DNA of 64,000 bases from Nitrospira sp. Ga0074138. GTDB lineage: Bacteria > Nitrospirota > Nitrospiria > Nitrospirales > Nitrospiraceae. The notes below the pieces were generated by a model that was given only the letters and a program-made list of their open reading frames with translations, searched no databases and was not told the origin of the DNA. This document shows positions 44,014 to 53,321 of the stretch, in pieces (positions within the stretch are counted from its first letter, which is position 1; every line of letters begins with the position of its first letter). The stretch is taken from positions 124,001 through 188,000 of the forward strand of contig LNDU01000043.1 of the NCBI GenBank assembly GCA_001464735.1, read 5' to 3'. The position numbers were made by a program, and so were the translations under genes.

Positions 44014-45519
44014 ATGACAACCGTCACTGAACAGATCCCTTTACACGAACAAGTCCGATCGTTTGTCGGCGCACCTCGCAAGATGCTGATCGGTGGTCGA
44101 TGGCTCGACGCCACGTCGAGCAAAACGTTTGCCACCTATAACCCTGCCACCGGCGACATCCTCGCTCAGGTGGCAGAAGGGGATCGTGCAGACGTGAACC
44201 GAGCCGTCACCGCAGCGCGGATAGCCTTCGAGAGCGGCCCCTGGCGTAGGCTCACCGCCTCTGAGCGTGGCCGGCTGGTCTGGAAACTGGCTGACTTGAT
44301 GGAATCCCATGCGGAAGAATTCGCTCAACTTGAGTCACTGGACAATGGAAAGCCGGTCGGCGTGGCCCGGGTCGCAGATGTACCGCTAGCCATAGACCTG
44401 TTTCGGTACATGGCAGGGTGGGCGACAAAAATCGAAGGCAACACGATCCCCATCTCAGTACCCTACACACCAGGCACCCAGTACCTTGCCTATACGTTGC
44501 GCGAGCCAGTGGGTGTGGTGGCTCAGATCATCCCCTGGAACTTTCCGCTGCTGATGGCGGCGTGGAAGCTCGGGCCAGCCCTGGCCGCAGGCTGTACCGT
44601 GGTCTTGAAGCCGGCGGAGCAGACGCCGCTGTCGGCGTTGCGTCTTGGTGAACTGATCTGTGAAGCGGGATTCCCAGACGGCGTCGTAAACATTGTGCCT
44701 GGGTTCGGCGAGACCGCTGGGGCGGCACTAGCAGCCCACCCGGATGTCGATAAAGTAGCCTTCACCGGCTCCACGGAGGTGGGAAAGCTCATCCTTGGCG
44801 CGGCGGCAGGAAATCTAAAAAAAGTGTCATTAGAGTTAGGAGGAAAGTCGCCCAACATTGTGTGTAAAGACGCTGACGTGGAAGCCTGTATCCCTGGAGT
44901 GGCCGGCGCGATTTTTTTCAACCAGGGCCAATGTTGTTGCGCTGGTTCTCGCCTGTTCGTCGAAAAGAGTATCTTCGACAAGGTCGTTGAAGGTGTGGCG
45001 GCAGACGCGAAGAAGATCAAGGTCGGGCCTGGTATGGATCCTGCGACTCAAATGGGTCCACTCGTCTCGGACGAACAACAGCGGCGCGTGCTCGGCTACC
45101 TCGAGGCAGGACTCTCGGAGGGTGCCAAGGCCGTGGTGGGGGGACGCAAACTCGGAAGCAAGGGCTACTTTGTGGAGCCGACAGTCCTCGTCGACACCAA
45201 GCAAGGGATGAAAGTCATGCAGGAGGAAATCTTCGGCCCGGTCGTCTGTGCCGTGCCATTTACCGATCTCGACGAGGTGCTTCCCATGGCCAACGACTCT
45301 ATCTACGGATTAGCGGCGGCAGTGTGGACCCGCGACATCGGGAAGGCCCACCGCATCGCAGCCGAGCTGCGGGCCGGCTCGGTGTGGATCAACTGCTACA
45401 ACATCTTTGACGCCGCACTGCCGTTCGGCGGCTACAAACAATCGGGCTGGGGTCGGGAGATGGGCCACGACGCATTGGAGCTCTATACTGAGGTAAAGGC
45501 CGTCACCGTGCGGTTGTGA
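44014..45519 (+). CDS. NAD(P)-dependent aldehyde dehydrogenase
   Basis: 501 residues, full length for the family. [20 protein letters not shown] is the cofactor-binding segment with the catalytic Asn, FTGSTEVGK the glycine motif, [11 protein letters not shown] the general-base Glu, and [16 protein letters not shown] the catalytic Cys, flanked here by two more cysteines. [13 protein letters not shown] is the C-terminal Glu-Ile-Phe motif. GAGGAGG at 44001-44007 has proper spacing to the ATG at 44014; the ATG at 44008 is too close. It oxidises aldehydes to acids; substrate unknown. Confidence 0.94.
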   Translation: MTTVTEQIPLHEQVRSFVGAPRKMLIGGRWLDATSSKTFATYNPATGDILAQVAEGDRADVNRAVTAARIAFESGPWRRLTASERGRLVWKLADLMESHAEEFAQLESLDNGKPVGVARVADVPLAIDLFRYMAGWATKIEGNTIPISVPYTPGTQYLAYTLREPVGVVAQIIPWNFPLLMAAWKLGPALAAGCTVVLKPAEQTPLSALRLGELICEAGFPDGVVNIVPGFGETAGAALAAHPDVDKVAFTGSTEVGKLILGAAAGNLKKVSLELGGKSPNIVCKDADVEACIPGVAGAIFFNQGQCCCAGSRLFVEKSIFDKVVEGVAADAKKIKVGPGMDPATQMGPLVSDEQQRRVLGYLEAGLSEGAKAVVGGRKLGSKGYFVEPTVLVDTKQGMKVMQEEIFGPVVCAVPFTDLDEVLPMANDSIYGLAAAVWTRDIGKAHRIAAELRAGSVWINCYNIFDAALPFGGYKQSGWGREMGHDALELYTEVKAVTVRL

Positions 45520-45937
45520 CGCAGTGAAACACGTGCGACTCCGCGCGCCTCATGTCCGTTGACTCGTAACGGACGATACGACTCGGCGTTCGGGTTGTGG
45601 TGCGGACTGTCAGGTGTGATGAAAAGGTGCGGCGAACCGGACACCTCCCCGCCACATCGAGCAGACGCGTTCGATTTGGTGCAGACAGCTTCCCCTGGAG
45701 TTCGATCTCGGACTCAAAGGCGACCGTCTCTCGATGGCTACGGTCCAGCATTACTCTCATCGTCATGCCAGTCAGCACTGCCTCAAGCAAGCCATGAGGA
45801 CGAAAGCCCGACTCACTGCCTCCCTTATCTCGCGTGATATCCGAGAGAAGAACGTGCGTTCCGTTCGTCAGTTGAGTCTGATACCGAGCCGGTTCACTTG
45901 TCGCCTCGATGATCTTAGAACCTCTATGCTTACACGC
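45520..45937. other. Intergenic region after the aldehyde dehydrogenase
   Basis: 418 bp between convergent genes. GTCCGTT-gactcgt-AACGGAC (45554-45574), 35 bases past the stop, is a 7-bp hairpin that may act as a terminator, although the T-tract is missing. Open frames here lack ribosome binding sites and recognisable peptides. Confidence 0.4.
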
Positions 45938-46531
45938 TCATAGCGACACTCCACCGATCTTTTCGGCTTCATAGTAATTGTTCTCCCCTTCATCGACATG
46001 CGTGCGGATCACGCGAAGTCCATTACGCTCGAGAGCGCGAGTGTACGCGATTCGACCGAGCGACCAACAGTCGAGACCAGTGGTGACATCCTGCCAGGTT
46101 CCTGTTTCGACAGGTGCCGTGAAGAGAAAATGTCCTCGCGGCTCGAGAATCTGCGATACACGATGGATGAAGGCCAGCTGCTCATCCTCGCGTAGAAAAG
46201 ACACGAGGCCGATCGAGATGACCGCCTCGAATGTCCGCCCGAAGTAGTCACTGTCCAAAGCCGACGCGCATTGCGTGGGAATCGTGGGGAAACGTAGTCG
46301 AAATTGTCTCAGCAATGTGGGAGATGTATCGATCGCCCATACCGCGAGTCCAGAGTCCACAAGGACCTGCGTAATGGGATACCCTCCACCACAGGCGATT
46401 TCGACGACGGCACTACCAGAAGGTAGAGATCTCGCCCAACTCTGAACAATCTCGACTCCCACACGGGATCGGTCTCGAACGTCAAGATACTTCTGTGCCT
46501 GCGCTTCATAGAAACGGGCCGCATCCATCAT
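45938..46531 (-). CDS. Class I SAM-dependent methyltransferase
   Basis: 197 residues. AVVEIACGGGYPITQVLVDSG is motif I, WAIDTSPTLLRQFRLRF motif II, and AVISIGLVSFLREDEQLAFI with ILEPRGHFLFTAPVE the following motifs of a Rossmann methyltransferase. The fold fits small-molecule methyltransferases, and the substrate is not evident. The frame starts with tandem ATGs at 46531. It is convergent with the aldehyde dehydrogenase and divergent from the broken GNAT gene. Confidence 0.85.
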   Translation of the reverse strand: MMDAARFYEAQAQKYLDVRDRSRVGVEIVQSWARSLPSGSAVVEIACGGGYPITQVLVDSGLAVWAIDTSPTLLRQFRLRFPTIPTQCASALDSDYFGRTFEAVISIGLVSFLREDEQLAFIHRVSQILEPRGHFLFTAPVETGTWQDVTTGLDCWSLGRIAYTRALERNGLRVIRTHVDEGENNYYEAEKIGGVSL

Positions 46532-46755
46532 CTGTTTCGTCCCTCAATGCCAGCTCATGTCCACATTGCGGACAGTAGCGTGAGATGGTCATCACTCATG
46601 TCCTTTGTCTTTGCTGACCGCCCTTTTCAAGAGACAAACATAATCAGGATTCGCCCCGAAGTTGCAATAGTATTGTTCGCTTGCTGACTGCACACCTTGG
46701 ATTATCATGGTCCGTTTCATCGTTGACGAGGCACAACACAGGTAGTAGCGTGACC

Positions 46756-47238
46756 ATGGAGGACACGGTGGGTATCAATATTGCTCGCGCTGAAATTCAC
46801 GACGCGGATACTATTGCCACAATGGTGGGTGAACTCTTGCATGACATCATGGCGGCGGTGAATGACAAGGTCTTTGGGTTTGATCATGCTGACACTGTGG
46901 GGCGCGCTTGTGCGTGGATGAAGTCAGGTCTGTCCACCGTCCTGCTTGCGAAACTAGACTCCAAGCCGGTTGGATTCCTTTCTCTGTATGAGTGCTATGC
47001 CCTGTACACCAGAGGTGTCTACGGAACGATCCCGGAGTTCTATGTCCGATCGCCACATCGTTCGCAAGGGATTGGATCCGCACTCCTCGCAGAAGCTAAA
47101 CAGATTGGTCAGACACGAGGATGAAAACGTCTCGAAGTGGCAACACCTCCTTTGCCACAATTCGATCGAACCCTGAGCTTCTATCAACGGAACGGGTTTA
47201 GTATCTCAGGGGGACGGAAGTTAAAACTGACGTTGTGA
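46756..47238 (+). pseudogene. GNAT acetyltransferase interrupted by an in-frame TGA
   Basis: The frame from ATG 46756 encodes a GNAT domain: RAEIHDADTIATMVGELLHD at the start, GFLSLYECYALYTRGVYGTI in the middle, and the acetyl-CoA loop FYVRSPHRSQGIGSALLAEA. A TGA at 47122-47124 follows QTRG, where GNATs commonly have Trp (GW-K-R-L). The same frame continues without change as KRLEVATPPLPQFDRTL and FYQRNGFSISGGRKLKLTL to a second TGA at 47236-47238, restoring a normal C-terminus. The final stop overlaps the next start as TGATG. A TGG-to-TGA nonsense change, readthrough, or a sequencing error would all explain this. Confidence 0.75.
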
Positions 47239-47645
47239 TGAAGCCCGTCGTTCAACTGGAACCAATCGGATGTGGGATCGCCAGTGTCGCGGCTCTCGCC
47301 GGTGTGAGCTACACAGCCGCAAAGCGAGTTGCGAATCGGATGGGCATCTCTGCAACGGACAGCCGATTGTGGTCCGAGACAACGTATGTATGTCGACTCC
47401 TGACACACTATCGGCTTCAACCATCGGCACGACCAACGCCGTTTGCCTCCTGGGATGCACTCCCAGATCGAGCCCTCTTAGCCATCAAGTGGCATCGTAT
47501 AAGGGGGCGGGCATTTTGACATTGGGTTATCTTCGTCCGAGATGCGAGTGGAACCTACGTACTCGATTCGAAGAAGACCTTGAAGCATCATGTGCGAAAG
47601 GATTTCTGGTGTATGAAGCCTCGGTGGTTTATTGAGACTCGTTGA
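47238..47645 (+). pseudogene. Papain-like/C39-like cysteine peptidase interrupted by an in-frame TGA
   Basis: MKPVVQLEPIGCGIASVAALAGVSY matches C39-like peptidases with the catalytic Cys in GCGIAS (here 93 residues before the stop). A TGA at 47517-47519 follows IRGRAF. The same frame continues HWVIFVRDASGTYVLDSKK and ends KPRWFIETR at 47645. In relatives the pattern is F-W-H-W-V, so the TGA replaces Trp just before the catalytic His and the later Asp. The short product would lack the active-site half. The start overlaps the GNAT stop as TGATG, so the two genes were coupled. Confidence 0.7.
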
Positions 47646-47908
47646 GAGGCACATCTTTCAGCAACGAAAAAATCAACCGTCGGCATCCAGGACAGGACGT
47701 GACGCTCATCAAGCCACTGACTGCATGTGTTGCGTTGCAGGGAATCATCCGTCCCACCATGTGGGGCAGGTCGATTGTTCATTCATCAATGAATGCGGAA
47801 TGGTCTTCCCCGGTCTCGGCTGCCCGTACTAACCCCGCTTTTGGGTACTATAGGCTTCTGAAATCTTAGCAACAGCATTTGCCGGGAATGCGAAAGGTTG
47901 ACTGGTCC

Positions 47909-48307
47909 ATGCGGATCCTGCGAGAAGCAGTCCTTTATTTTCTCCTCGTGTTCGGTGCGGGGTTCGTGCTGGGAACCGGGCGGGTCCTCTTCCTCGTTCC
48001 GCTGCTGGGGGAAAAAGCTGCAGAATTGCTGGAAATACCGCTGATGCTTGGCGTCATCGTCTTCGCAGCGCGATGGATCGTTCGCCATAGTCTCGACGAT
48101 CGTCGGCTCATTTCGACGCTCTCCATCGGCTTCATCGCGATGGGGCTCGTCTTGATCGCCGACCTGACAGTAGGAATGCTGTTACGGGGAATGTCGGCAG
48201 CAGAAGTCTTCCTCCACCGCGATCCAGTCACAGGCGCAGCCTATTACGCGAGCCTCATACTCTTCGCCGCCATGCCCGCCCTTCTTGCTCGCCTCCAACG
48301 GACCTAG
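47909..48307 (+). CDS. Small multi-pass membrane protein of unknown function
   Basis: 132 residues with about four membrane helices (AVLYFLLVFGAGFVLGTGRV, LEIPLMLGVIVFAARWIV, LSIGFIAMGLVLIADLTVGM, YASLILFAAMPALLARL). No family is recognised. Two upstream in-frame ATGs (47879, 47888) are possible; 47909 gives the shortest lead before the first helix. It is convergent with the NTF2-like gene. Confidence 0.7.
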   Translation: MRILREAVLYFLLVFGAGFVLGTGRVLFLVPLLGEKAAELLEIPLMLGVIVFAARWIVRHSLDDRRLISTLSIGFIAMGLVLIADLTVGMLLRGMSAAEVFLHRDPVTGAAYYASLILFAAMPALLARLQRT

Positions 48308-48327
48308 GCGATCACGGACGTTGGGTG

Positions 48328-48909
48328 TCAAAACAGCGGGTGATGTGGGGCGGATGAGAAGGGAGCGCCAGCCGGCACCTCGCCGGCATTGCCCAGAAAC
48401 CGCCAGGCATCACCTTCTTTCACCAGATAATGGACTTCACGAAACCAACTGTCTAGTGTGAGTCGCTTTCCCGTGCGTTCGTCGGTGCCGTACAATCCTC
48501 CCGTGCAGGTCACTTCCACACGAACTTCATTGTTCACCTGCGTGACCTTGATATCGGAAAATAAATGAAGGGATTCCACAGCCCGATAATGCTCGAACAC
48601 CTCTCCCCATACCCGACGTACATCGCCCGCTTTCAATCCATGATAGTCGTAGGTTGAGGCATAAAACCGCATCAGCTCATCCATATCTTCTTTTCCCAGT
48701 GCCGCTTCCGCCCGCTCGAACGCCGCAAGCAGCCCTTTCACGACAGGATGACGCAGCAGACCGCTTTGCCCGGTGACCTTCTTGCCCTCGACCTGCAACA
48801 CCGTCTCCGGCAAGACCTGCACCTTGGCGGACACCACCTCCACCCCCAACACCAAGCTCAAGACCAGACCAAGACCAATCCGGACATTCACCTTGCCATA
48901 TCGCCGCAT
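48328..48909 (-). CDS. Exported NTF2/SnoaL-like domain protein
   Basis: 193 residues. GGAGG lies five bases before the ATG at 48909; longer frames lack this. The first 28 residues form a signal peptide (IGLGLVLSLVLGVEVVSAKV). The rest has the NTF2-like pattern: a helical start LLAAFERAEAALGKEDMDEL, FYASTYDYHGLKAGD, and the C-terminal curved sheet WFREVHYLVKEGDAWRFLG. Proteins of this type bind small hydrophobic ligands or act as scaffolds; no catalytic residues are evident. A ferritin-like gene lies upstream on the same strand. Confidence 0.75.
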   Translation of the reverse strand: MRRYGKVNVRIGLGLVLSLVLGVEVVSAKVQVLPETVLQVEGKKVTGQSGLLRHPVVKGLLAAFERAEAALGKEDMDELMRFYASTYDYHGLKAGDVRRVWGEVFEHYRAVESLHLFSDIKVTQVNNEVRVEVTCTGGLYGTDERTGKRLTLDSWFREVHYLVKEGDAWRFLGNAGEVPAGAPFSSAPHHPLF

Positions 48910-49000
48910 CGGCACCTCCATCAACGAAACAAATCGCCCGCCATGCGATAAGGCAAACAATGTTGTCTGCCTGAGTATCTTCCCCGGCTTGTTTGAAGGC

Positions 49001-49456
49001 TTAGGAGCGAAATGGCTGAACATCACCTGACTTACGCAGCATCTTGTTCACCTCATCAAGGTGCAGTTCTTCACCCACGATCATTTCTCGTGCAAATTCT
49101 TCCAACAGCACGGACTTTCCTTCGGAGATCTTTAGCAAATCGTAATAGGCCGCGATGGCACCCTTTTCGTGCTCCAAGCTCTCTCGCAGAATATCCCCCA
49201 CGTCGTGCTTCTCGGTTTCCAAGAGCGTTCCAATCTTCAGCGATGGGTGACCACCAAGCAAGGTAACCAGTTCCCCGGCTTTATGCGCATGGGTAAGGCT
49301 CTCGTCAGCATTACTCTTCAACCACGACACAATAGGAATGCGATTATAGCCGTAGATCATGAGTGAGTAATGCGTATAGCGTACGACTCCCGCTAGTTCG
49401 TGCTCCATAATCCGGTTGAGAATTTCGACCGCTCGTTGTGTGTCTTGATCGTTCAT
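49001..49456 (-). CDS. Ferritin-like/bacterioferritin-type protein
   Basis: 151 residues in a four-helix bundle. Di-iron ligands are visible in order: Glu in MEHELAGVVRYTHYSL, E-x-x-H in DESLTHAHKAGEL, Glu in SLEHEKGAIAAYYDLL and E-x-x-H in GEELHLDEVNKML. GGAGG lies six bases before the ATG at 49456. It probably stores or oxidises iron, in keeping with the VIT1 gene elsewhere in the window. The haem-binding Met of true bacterioferritin is not clearly identified, so a general ferritin-like call is safer. Confidence 0.85.
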   Translation of the reverse strand: MNDQDTQRAVEILNRIMEHELAGVVRYTHYSLMIYGYNRIPIVSWLKSNADESLTHAHKAGELVTLLGGHPSLKIGTLLETEKHDVGDILRESLEHEKGAIAAYYDLLKISEGKSVLLEEFAREMIVGEELHLDEVNKMLRKSGDVQPFRS

Positions 49457-49711
49457 CAGATGCCTCCAATTACGCACCACCGTCTCGCCTGAGGAAGCGC
49501 GAAGGGTACTGCGCCTGTGATGTTAACCAAAGCCGCCCGCCGTATCACGACAATTCGCTTCGCTTGATGAAAGTCAGTGTAGTGACCCTCTGTGCATCCA
49601 TCTCATCGCTATCCCTAGCGACACCTAAGACGCTGATAGAGCGCGCACAGCCGCCGGCCGCTCTGCCGAACGACCACACGTCTAGCTCTGCTGAAATAAC
49701 ATTGCCTCGAA

Positions 49712-49987
49712 TCACCCCATCACCAAATACGCCATTCCAGCCGCAAGCACCAGAAATCCGATGAGCCACCGGATAAATCTCTGTTTCGCCGTGGCAAGTA
49801 CTTGGTCCATCTTTTTCTTGAGGGCCGGCTCTGAAGCGATGTAAGTCTCGACCGCTTCCTTCGCCTCTTTCAGACCGATATTCCGTTCCTGGCGAACCAC
49901 CTTGATCGCCTCGATCACATTGCCCTGCCACAGCGCCTCGACCGCTGCTTTGGGAAGCTCTGATGAACGCCGTGGTTTGTTGGCCAT
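49712..49987 (-). CDS. Small membrane protein with L7/L12 C-terminal-like motif, copy 2
   Basis: 91 residues. AAVEALWQGNVIEAIKVVRQ and ERNIGLKEAKEAVETYI resemble the L7/L12 C-terminal domain core (IKxVRxxxGLGLKEAKxxVE). A single membrane helix follows (WLIGFLVLAAGMAYLVMG). Residues SELPKAAVEAL and the spacing match copy 1 at 43537-43830. The ATG at 49987 gives the compact form; the frame is open far upstream without a recognisable peptide. No clear ribosome binding site. Confidence 0.65.
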   Translation of the reverse strand: MANKPRRSSELPKAAVEALWQGNVIEAIKVVRQERNIGLKEAKEAVETYIASEPALKKKMDQVLATAKQRFIRWLIGFLVLAAGMAYLVMG

Positions 49988-50205
49988 AGTAGGAAGATGC
50001 CCGAGCAGAGGATCATATGTATCGCTTATAACTGCAAGAGGCAACCATGTATTCGACTTGCGGTTCAGGCCCTCGTTTTCTTGCTTCTTATTTATGACCC
50101 ATAATAGGACGCAAGAATCGCGCTGCCCAGATAGGCCTTCTCGCTGGGACAGTTGTATCTGTGTCACGGAGGGAGGCATCATACCCTTCTGGTGCATCGG
50201 CTGCT

Positions 50206-51120
50206 ATGCCTTCTTCCCTTCAAGCCTTCATCGCCCTCTTTGTCGTCGGCGGGTTGCTTCGATCACAGGCTCTGCTGACCAAGACTCACGCCGAACGGTT
50301 GGCGACGTTCGTGTTCTCAGTGAGTCTGCCGGCAACGATTCTCGTATCGCTGGATCATGTCGCCCTGACCTCGACAGCCTGGAAGCTCCCGTTGGCCGCC
50401 TGTCTCATCACCTTCCCGATGGTCGTCTGTTCCTGGCAACTCACCCGGCTTCTGCAGCTCCCACGTGAGGCGCGAGGTGGGTTTGTGTTGGCCACTGGTT
50501 CGATCAATTCCGTTTTCTTTGCTTTTCCCGTCATCCTCGCCACATTCGGCGACGAAGGATTGACTCACGCCGTGCTCTTCGACCTTGGGCAAACTGCGCT
50601 GACCCTCACCGTTCTCTACGGTCTGGCCGTCTGGCACGGCGCACAACCTGCCACACCCAGGTCAGCTGCGATCCGCTTCCTGTCATCGCCGCCTTTATGG
50701 GCCCTGGTTTGCATTCTCGCCATCAAATTGTCAGGACATCATCTGCCTCCCTGGCTTCTTGGACTACTCAAGCCATTGCACTTCACCACGACGCCACTCG
50801 CAAGTCTGGTTTTGGGCCTGTCGATCAGTTTCTCCGCCGTCCGCCGGACCATTCGATTGGCAACACTGGGGGTTGTGGTACGAATGGGTGGCGGGCTGTT
50901 GCTGGGATGGCTGGCCGTGGCGCTGCTGGGTTTAACGGGAGTGGAACGAGCGGTCGTCATTCTCGTTGCGGCGATGCCATCGGCGGTCAGCTCCGTCATA
51001 TTCGCAGCAGAAACAGGCCTCGATGAGGAGCTGGTCGCGTCGATCGTGGCCCTGTCCATTTGCCTGGGGATGGTGATGCTTCCCTGGCTGCCCGCACTAG
51101 CCGCCATGCTGCTGGGGTGA
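50206..51120 (+). CDS. AEC-family (auxin efflux carrier-like) permease
   Basis: 304 residues with about ten membrane helices in two five-helix halves. FVFSVSLPATILVSLDHVAL and GGFVLATGSINSVFFAFPVI match the first half with its crossover helix, VILVAAMPSAVSSVIFAAET the second. The family transports small organic acids or amino acids; substrate unknown. A GTG at 50161 extends the frame by 15 residues; the ATG at 50206 is preferred from family length, although neither has a good ribosome binding site. Confidence 0.8.
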   Translation: MPSSLQAFIALFVVGGLLRSQALLTKTHAERLATFVFSVSLPATILVSLDHVALTSTAWKLPLAACLITFPMVVCSWQLTRLLQLPREARGGFVLATGSINSVFFAFPVILATFGDEGLTHAVLFDLGQTALTLTVLYGLAVWHGAQPATPRSAAIRFLSSPPLWALVCILAIKLSGHHLPPWLLGLLKPLHFTTTPLASLVLGLSISFSAVRRTIRLATLGVVVRMGGGLLLGWLAVALLGLTGVERAVVILVAAMPSAVSSVIFAAETGLDEELVASIVALSICLGMVMLPWLPALAAMLLG

Positions 51121-51134
51121 GCGCCAGCCTCCTG

Positions 51135-51971
51135 CTAGGTCTGACCGAGAAACCTAGGTCGATCCCGAACGGAGACCATTTTCACTAAGTCACGTACGGA
51201 GAGTACCCCCACGATCTTCCCGTTCTCCGTCACGGTCAGGTGACGCACCCCCTGTTCGGCCATCTCCTTGCTGGCGTCGCGTATCGTGCGATTGACATCG
51301 ATGCTCAGAAGAGGAGAGCTCATTACGGCACCCACGTGCGTGCTGCCTGTATGCCGATTGGACGCCAGCCCTTTCCAGACCAGATCGCGCTCGGTCACGA
51401 TGCCGACGATCTCACCGGCCTCGGTCGTCAGCAATGACCCGATCCGCTTCTCGCGCATCAGCTGGGCAGCCGCAAGAAGAGACGCGTCACTAGGGATCGT
51501 CGCGAGGGTGGTCGCCATCAGAATGCTCAGCGGGCGGTACACCTTTTCGAGATCACAGATGGGGCCGCTCTCCGCATCCACAAACGATCGCACGAGGTCC
51601 CGTACCGATATAATCCCGACGATCTCACCAGTCTCTACCACGCAGAGGTGACGCACATGGTTGGTCTCCATCACATGGCTGGCATCCAACATGGAGCGGT
51701 CCCCTGAGATCGTCAAAATCGGGCTAGCCATCACACGATCCACCATCGTGACCGTGGGGTCTAATCCCGTCGCGAGCACTTTCCGTACAAGATCCATCTC
51801 CGTCAGAATCCCCAACGGACCTCGCTTGGGATCATGCGATTCCACCAACAGACAGCCGATCCGCTTGACCCCCATCCGCTCAGCCGCGGCCGCAGCCGTC
51901 GTCTCTAGTGGCACCACCTCCAGGTAGCGATGCATAAAATCTTTAACGACTCCGCCCCCACGCTCAACCAT
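51135..51971 (-). CDS. Four-CBS-domain protein
   Basis: 278 residues made of two Bateman modules. CBS1: FMHRYLEVVPLETTAAAAAE with GPLGILTEMDLVRK. CBS2: RVMASPILTISGDRSMLDAS with GEIVGIISVRDLVRS. CBS3: ATIPSDASLLAAAQLMREKR with GEIVGIVTERDLVWK. CBS4: AVMSSPLLSIDVNRTIRDAS with GKIVGVLSVRDLVKM. AAGGAG lies five bases before the ATG at 51971, rather than the ATG at 51989. Such proteins sense adenosine ligands. This adds to the CBS pair at 21.5-22.4 kb. Confidence 0.9.
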   Translation of the reverse strand: MVERGGGVVKDFMHRYLEVVPLETTAAAAAERMGVKRIGCLLVESHDPKRGPLGILTEMDLVRKVLATGLDPTVTMVDRVMASPILTISGDRSMLDASHVMETNHVRHLCVVETGEIVGIISVRDLVRSFVDAESGPICDLEKVYRPLSILMATTLATIPSDASLLAAAQLMREKRIGSLLTTEAGEIVGIVTERDLVWKGLASNRHTGSTHVGAVMSSPLLSIDVNRTIRDASKEMAEQGVRHLTVTENGKIVGVLSVRDLVKMVSVRDRPRFLGQT

Positions 51972-52212
51972 CTCAGCTCCTTGTCTCATGATTATGTTGC
52001 ACGTTCGTTCAAAGAATAGTCCGCGACCACCTTTGTCCGGAATCCCTGGCGCCCACTATACCCGATTCCGAGGGGGGCACGCACGCATACGATCGTGCCG
52101 CGAGGAGTAGAACTAGCCAATCGAGCGCCAATAGCGTACGCTCTTACTCATTGCTCGTATCGCAAGAAAGCATGCAATTCATTTCCGGCACGTTGCACAT
52201 CGTTCAGATCCT

Positions 52213-52668
52213 ATGAATCGTCTCGACCTGAAGATCCCGCCAGTCGTCACCGGGGCGGTCACCGCGATAGGCATGTGGCTGGTCTCCCGCACCCTGCCCA
52301 CATTGGCATTTGCGCCACTGCGAGTCGTGGCGGCGGGCTTGGGACTCGTCGGCGTTGCAATAACAGCATTGGCGGTGCTGTCGTTCTGGAGAGCGCGCAC
52401 CACCGTGAACCCTATGAAGCCATCCTCCACATCTTTCTTGGTGACGTCGGGAATCTATGGTTTTACGCGCAACCCGATGTATCTCGGCATGTTGTTCGTC
52501 TTAGTCGGGTGGGCACTATATTTGGCGAACGTCCTGGCCTTTCTTTTTCTCCCTACCTTCATCCTCTATATGAATCGTTTCCAGATCGAACCAGAGGAAA
52601 GAGCGCTAACGTCTCTGTTCGGACGGGAGTTCGTTGAGTACGCGTCTCAGGTGCGCCGCTGGATGTAA
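52213..52668 (+). CDS. Isoprenylcysteine carboxyl methyltransferase (ICMT/PEMT)-like membrane protein
   Basis: 151 residues with about four membrane helices. VTSGIYGFTRNPMYLGMLFV and EPEERALTSLFGREFVEYAS are the SAM-binding signature of the ICMT/PEMT-like family, ending in VRRWM. Bacterial members methylate unknown lipids or small molecules. No clear ribosome binding site precedes the ATG. Stands alone between the CBS gene and a long gap. Confidence 0.87.
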   Translation: MNRLDLKIPPVVTGAVTAIGMWLVSRTLPTLAFAPLRVVAAGLGLVGVAITALAVLSFWRARTTVNPMKPSSTSFLVTSGIYGFTRNPMYLGMLFVLVGWALYLANVLAFLFLPTFILYMNRFQIEPEERALTSLFGREFVEYASQVRRWM

Positions 52669-53321
52669 CGCAAGACAGTGTTTGCGAACGGCCCAGCCGA
52701 CGAAGAACGAGCGCGGACGCATGGGGCACATGGCGGGACTCAGAAAGCCGTCATCCTTGTAGCGTCGTTCGTGAAGCGCGTTCTTCGCTGAACGTGAGAC
52801 GAACTGCGGATGATGGGAAACGAGTTGAGGCAGTTGGCTCTTCATGTTTCTGGCTCTTAATCCTGGATAAGGTCTTGATAGTCAGGCATACCTCGTGCTG
52901 CGAGCCGACTCACAAGCTTGATAGCTACCTGCCTTGCGACAGAATTACCGCTACCGACAACAGTCACAAGGGTCAGATCAAAGCGGTTCAAGAGATCACG
53001 CATGGTTTTAGGAGAAGACCACTTTGGCTCTCTGAGGCTTGGAGCTGACTAAGACCCAATATACAAACTAGGGTTATTCCTAGCATCATTATGAAGCACT
53101 AATCTCTCCATCCTTCACCTCCTGCCCTTACCTCGACTACTCTGGTATCCATAGGCCTTGTCATCGCCGACCTCACCCATCGTGTAACTCATTACAATTA
53201 CGTAATAAACTGCTGAGCAAGTAAAACCATCATGACAGGGTTCTTTGCCATTCGTTACCGTGGCATTCAACTTGCTGCCACGAGAAATAAGACGTGAGAT
53301 TGGATACCTAATGAGTGAATC
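52669..53321. other. Long intergenic region
   Basis: About 650 bp, more AT-rich than its surroundings, with only short frames lacking ribosome binding sites. A small hairpin (CTAGG-gttatt-CCTAG, 53068-53083) is the only structure noted. It may hold decayed sequence. Confidence 0.35.

Noticed and set aside
45503-45790. 95-residue minus-strand frame after the aldehyde dehydrogenase
   Set aside because: No ribosome binding site, Arg/Thr-rich composition typical of chance frames, and it overlaps the dehydrogenase stop.
46756-47645. Genome-wide UGA=Trp code or selenocysteine insertion
   Set aside because: TGA serves as the normal stop for many intact genes here, and no SECIS-like hairpin was recognised directly after either TGA; kept only as a local readthrough possibility.
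47642-47869. 75-residue plus-strand frame after the broken peptidase gene
   Set aside because: No ribosome binding site or recognisable peptide; it starts at the very end of the broken peptidase frame.
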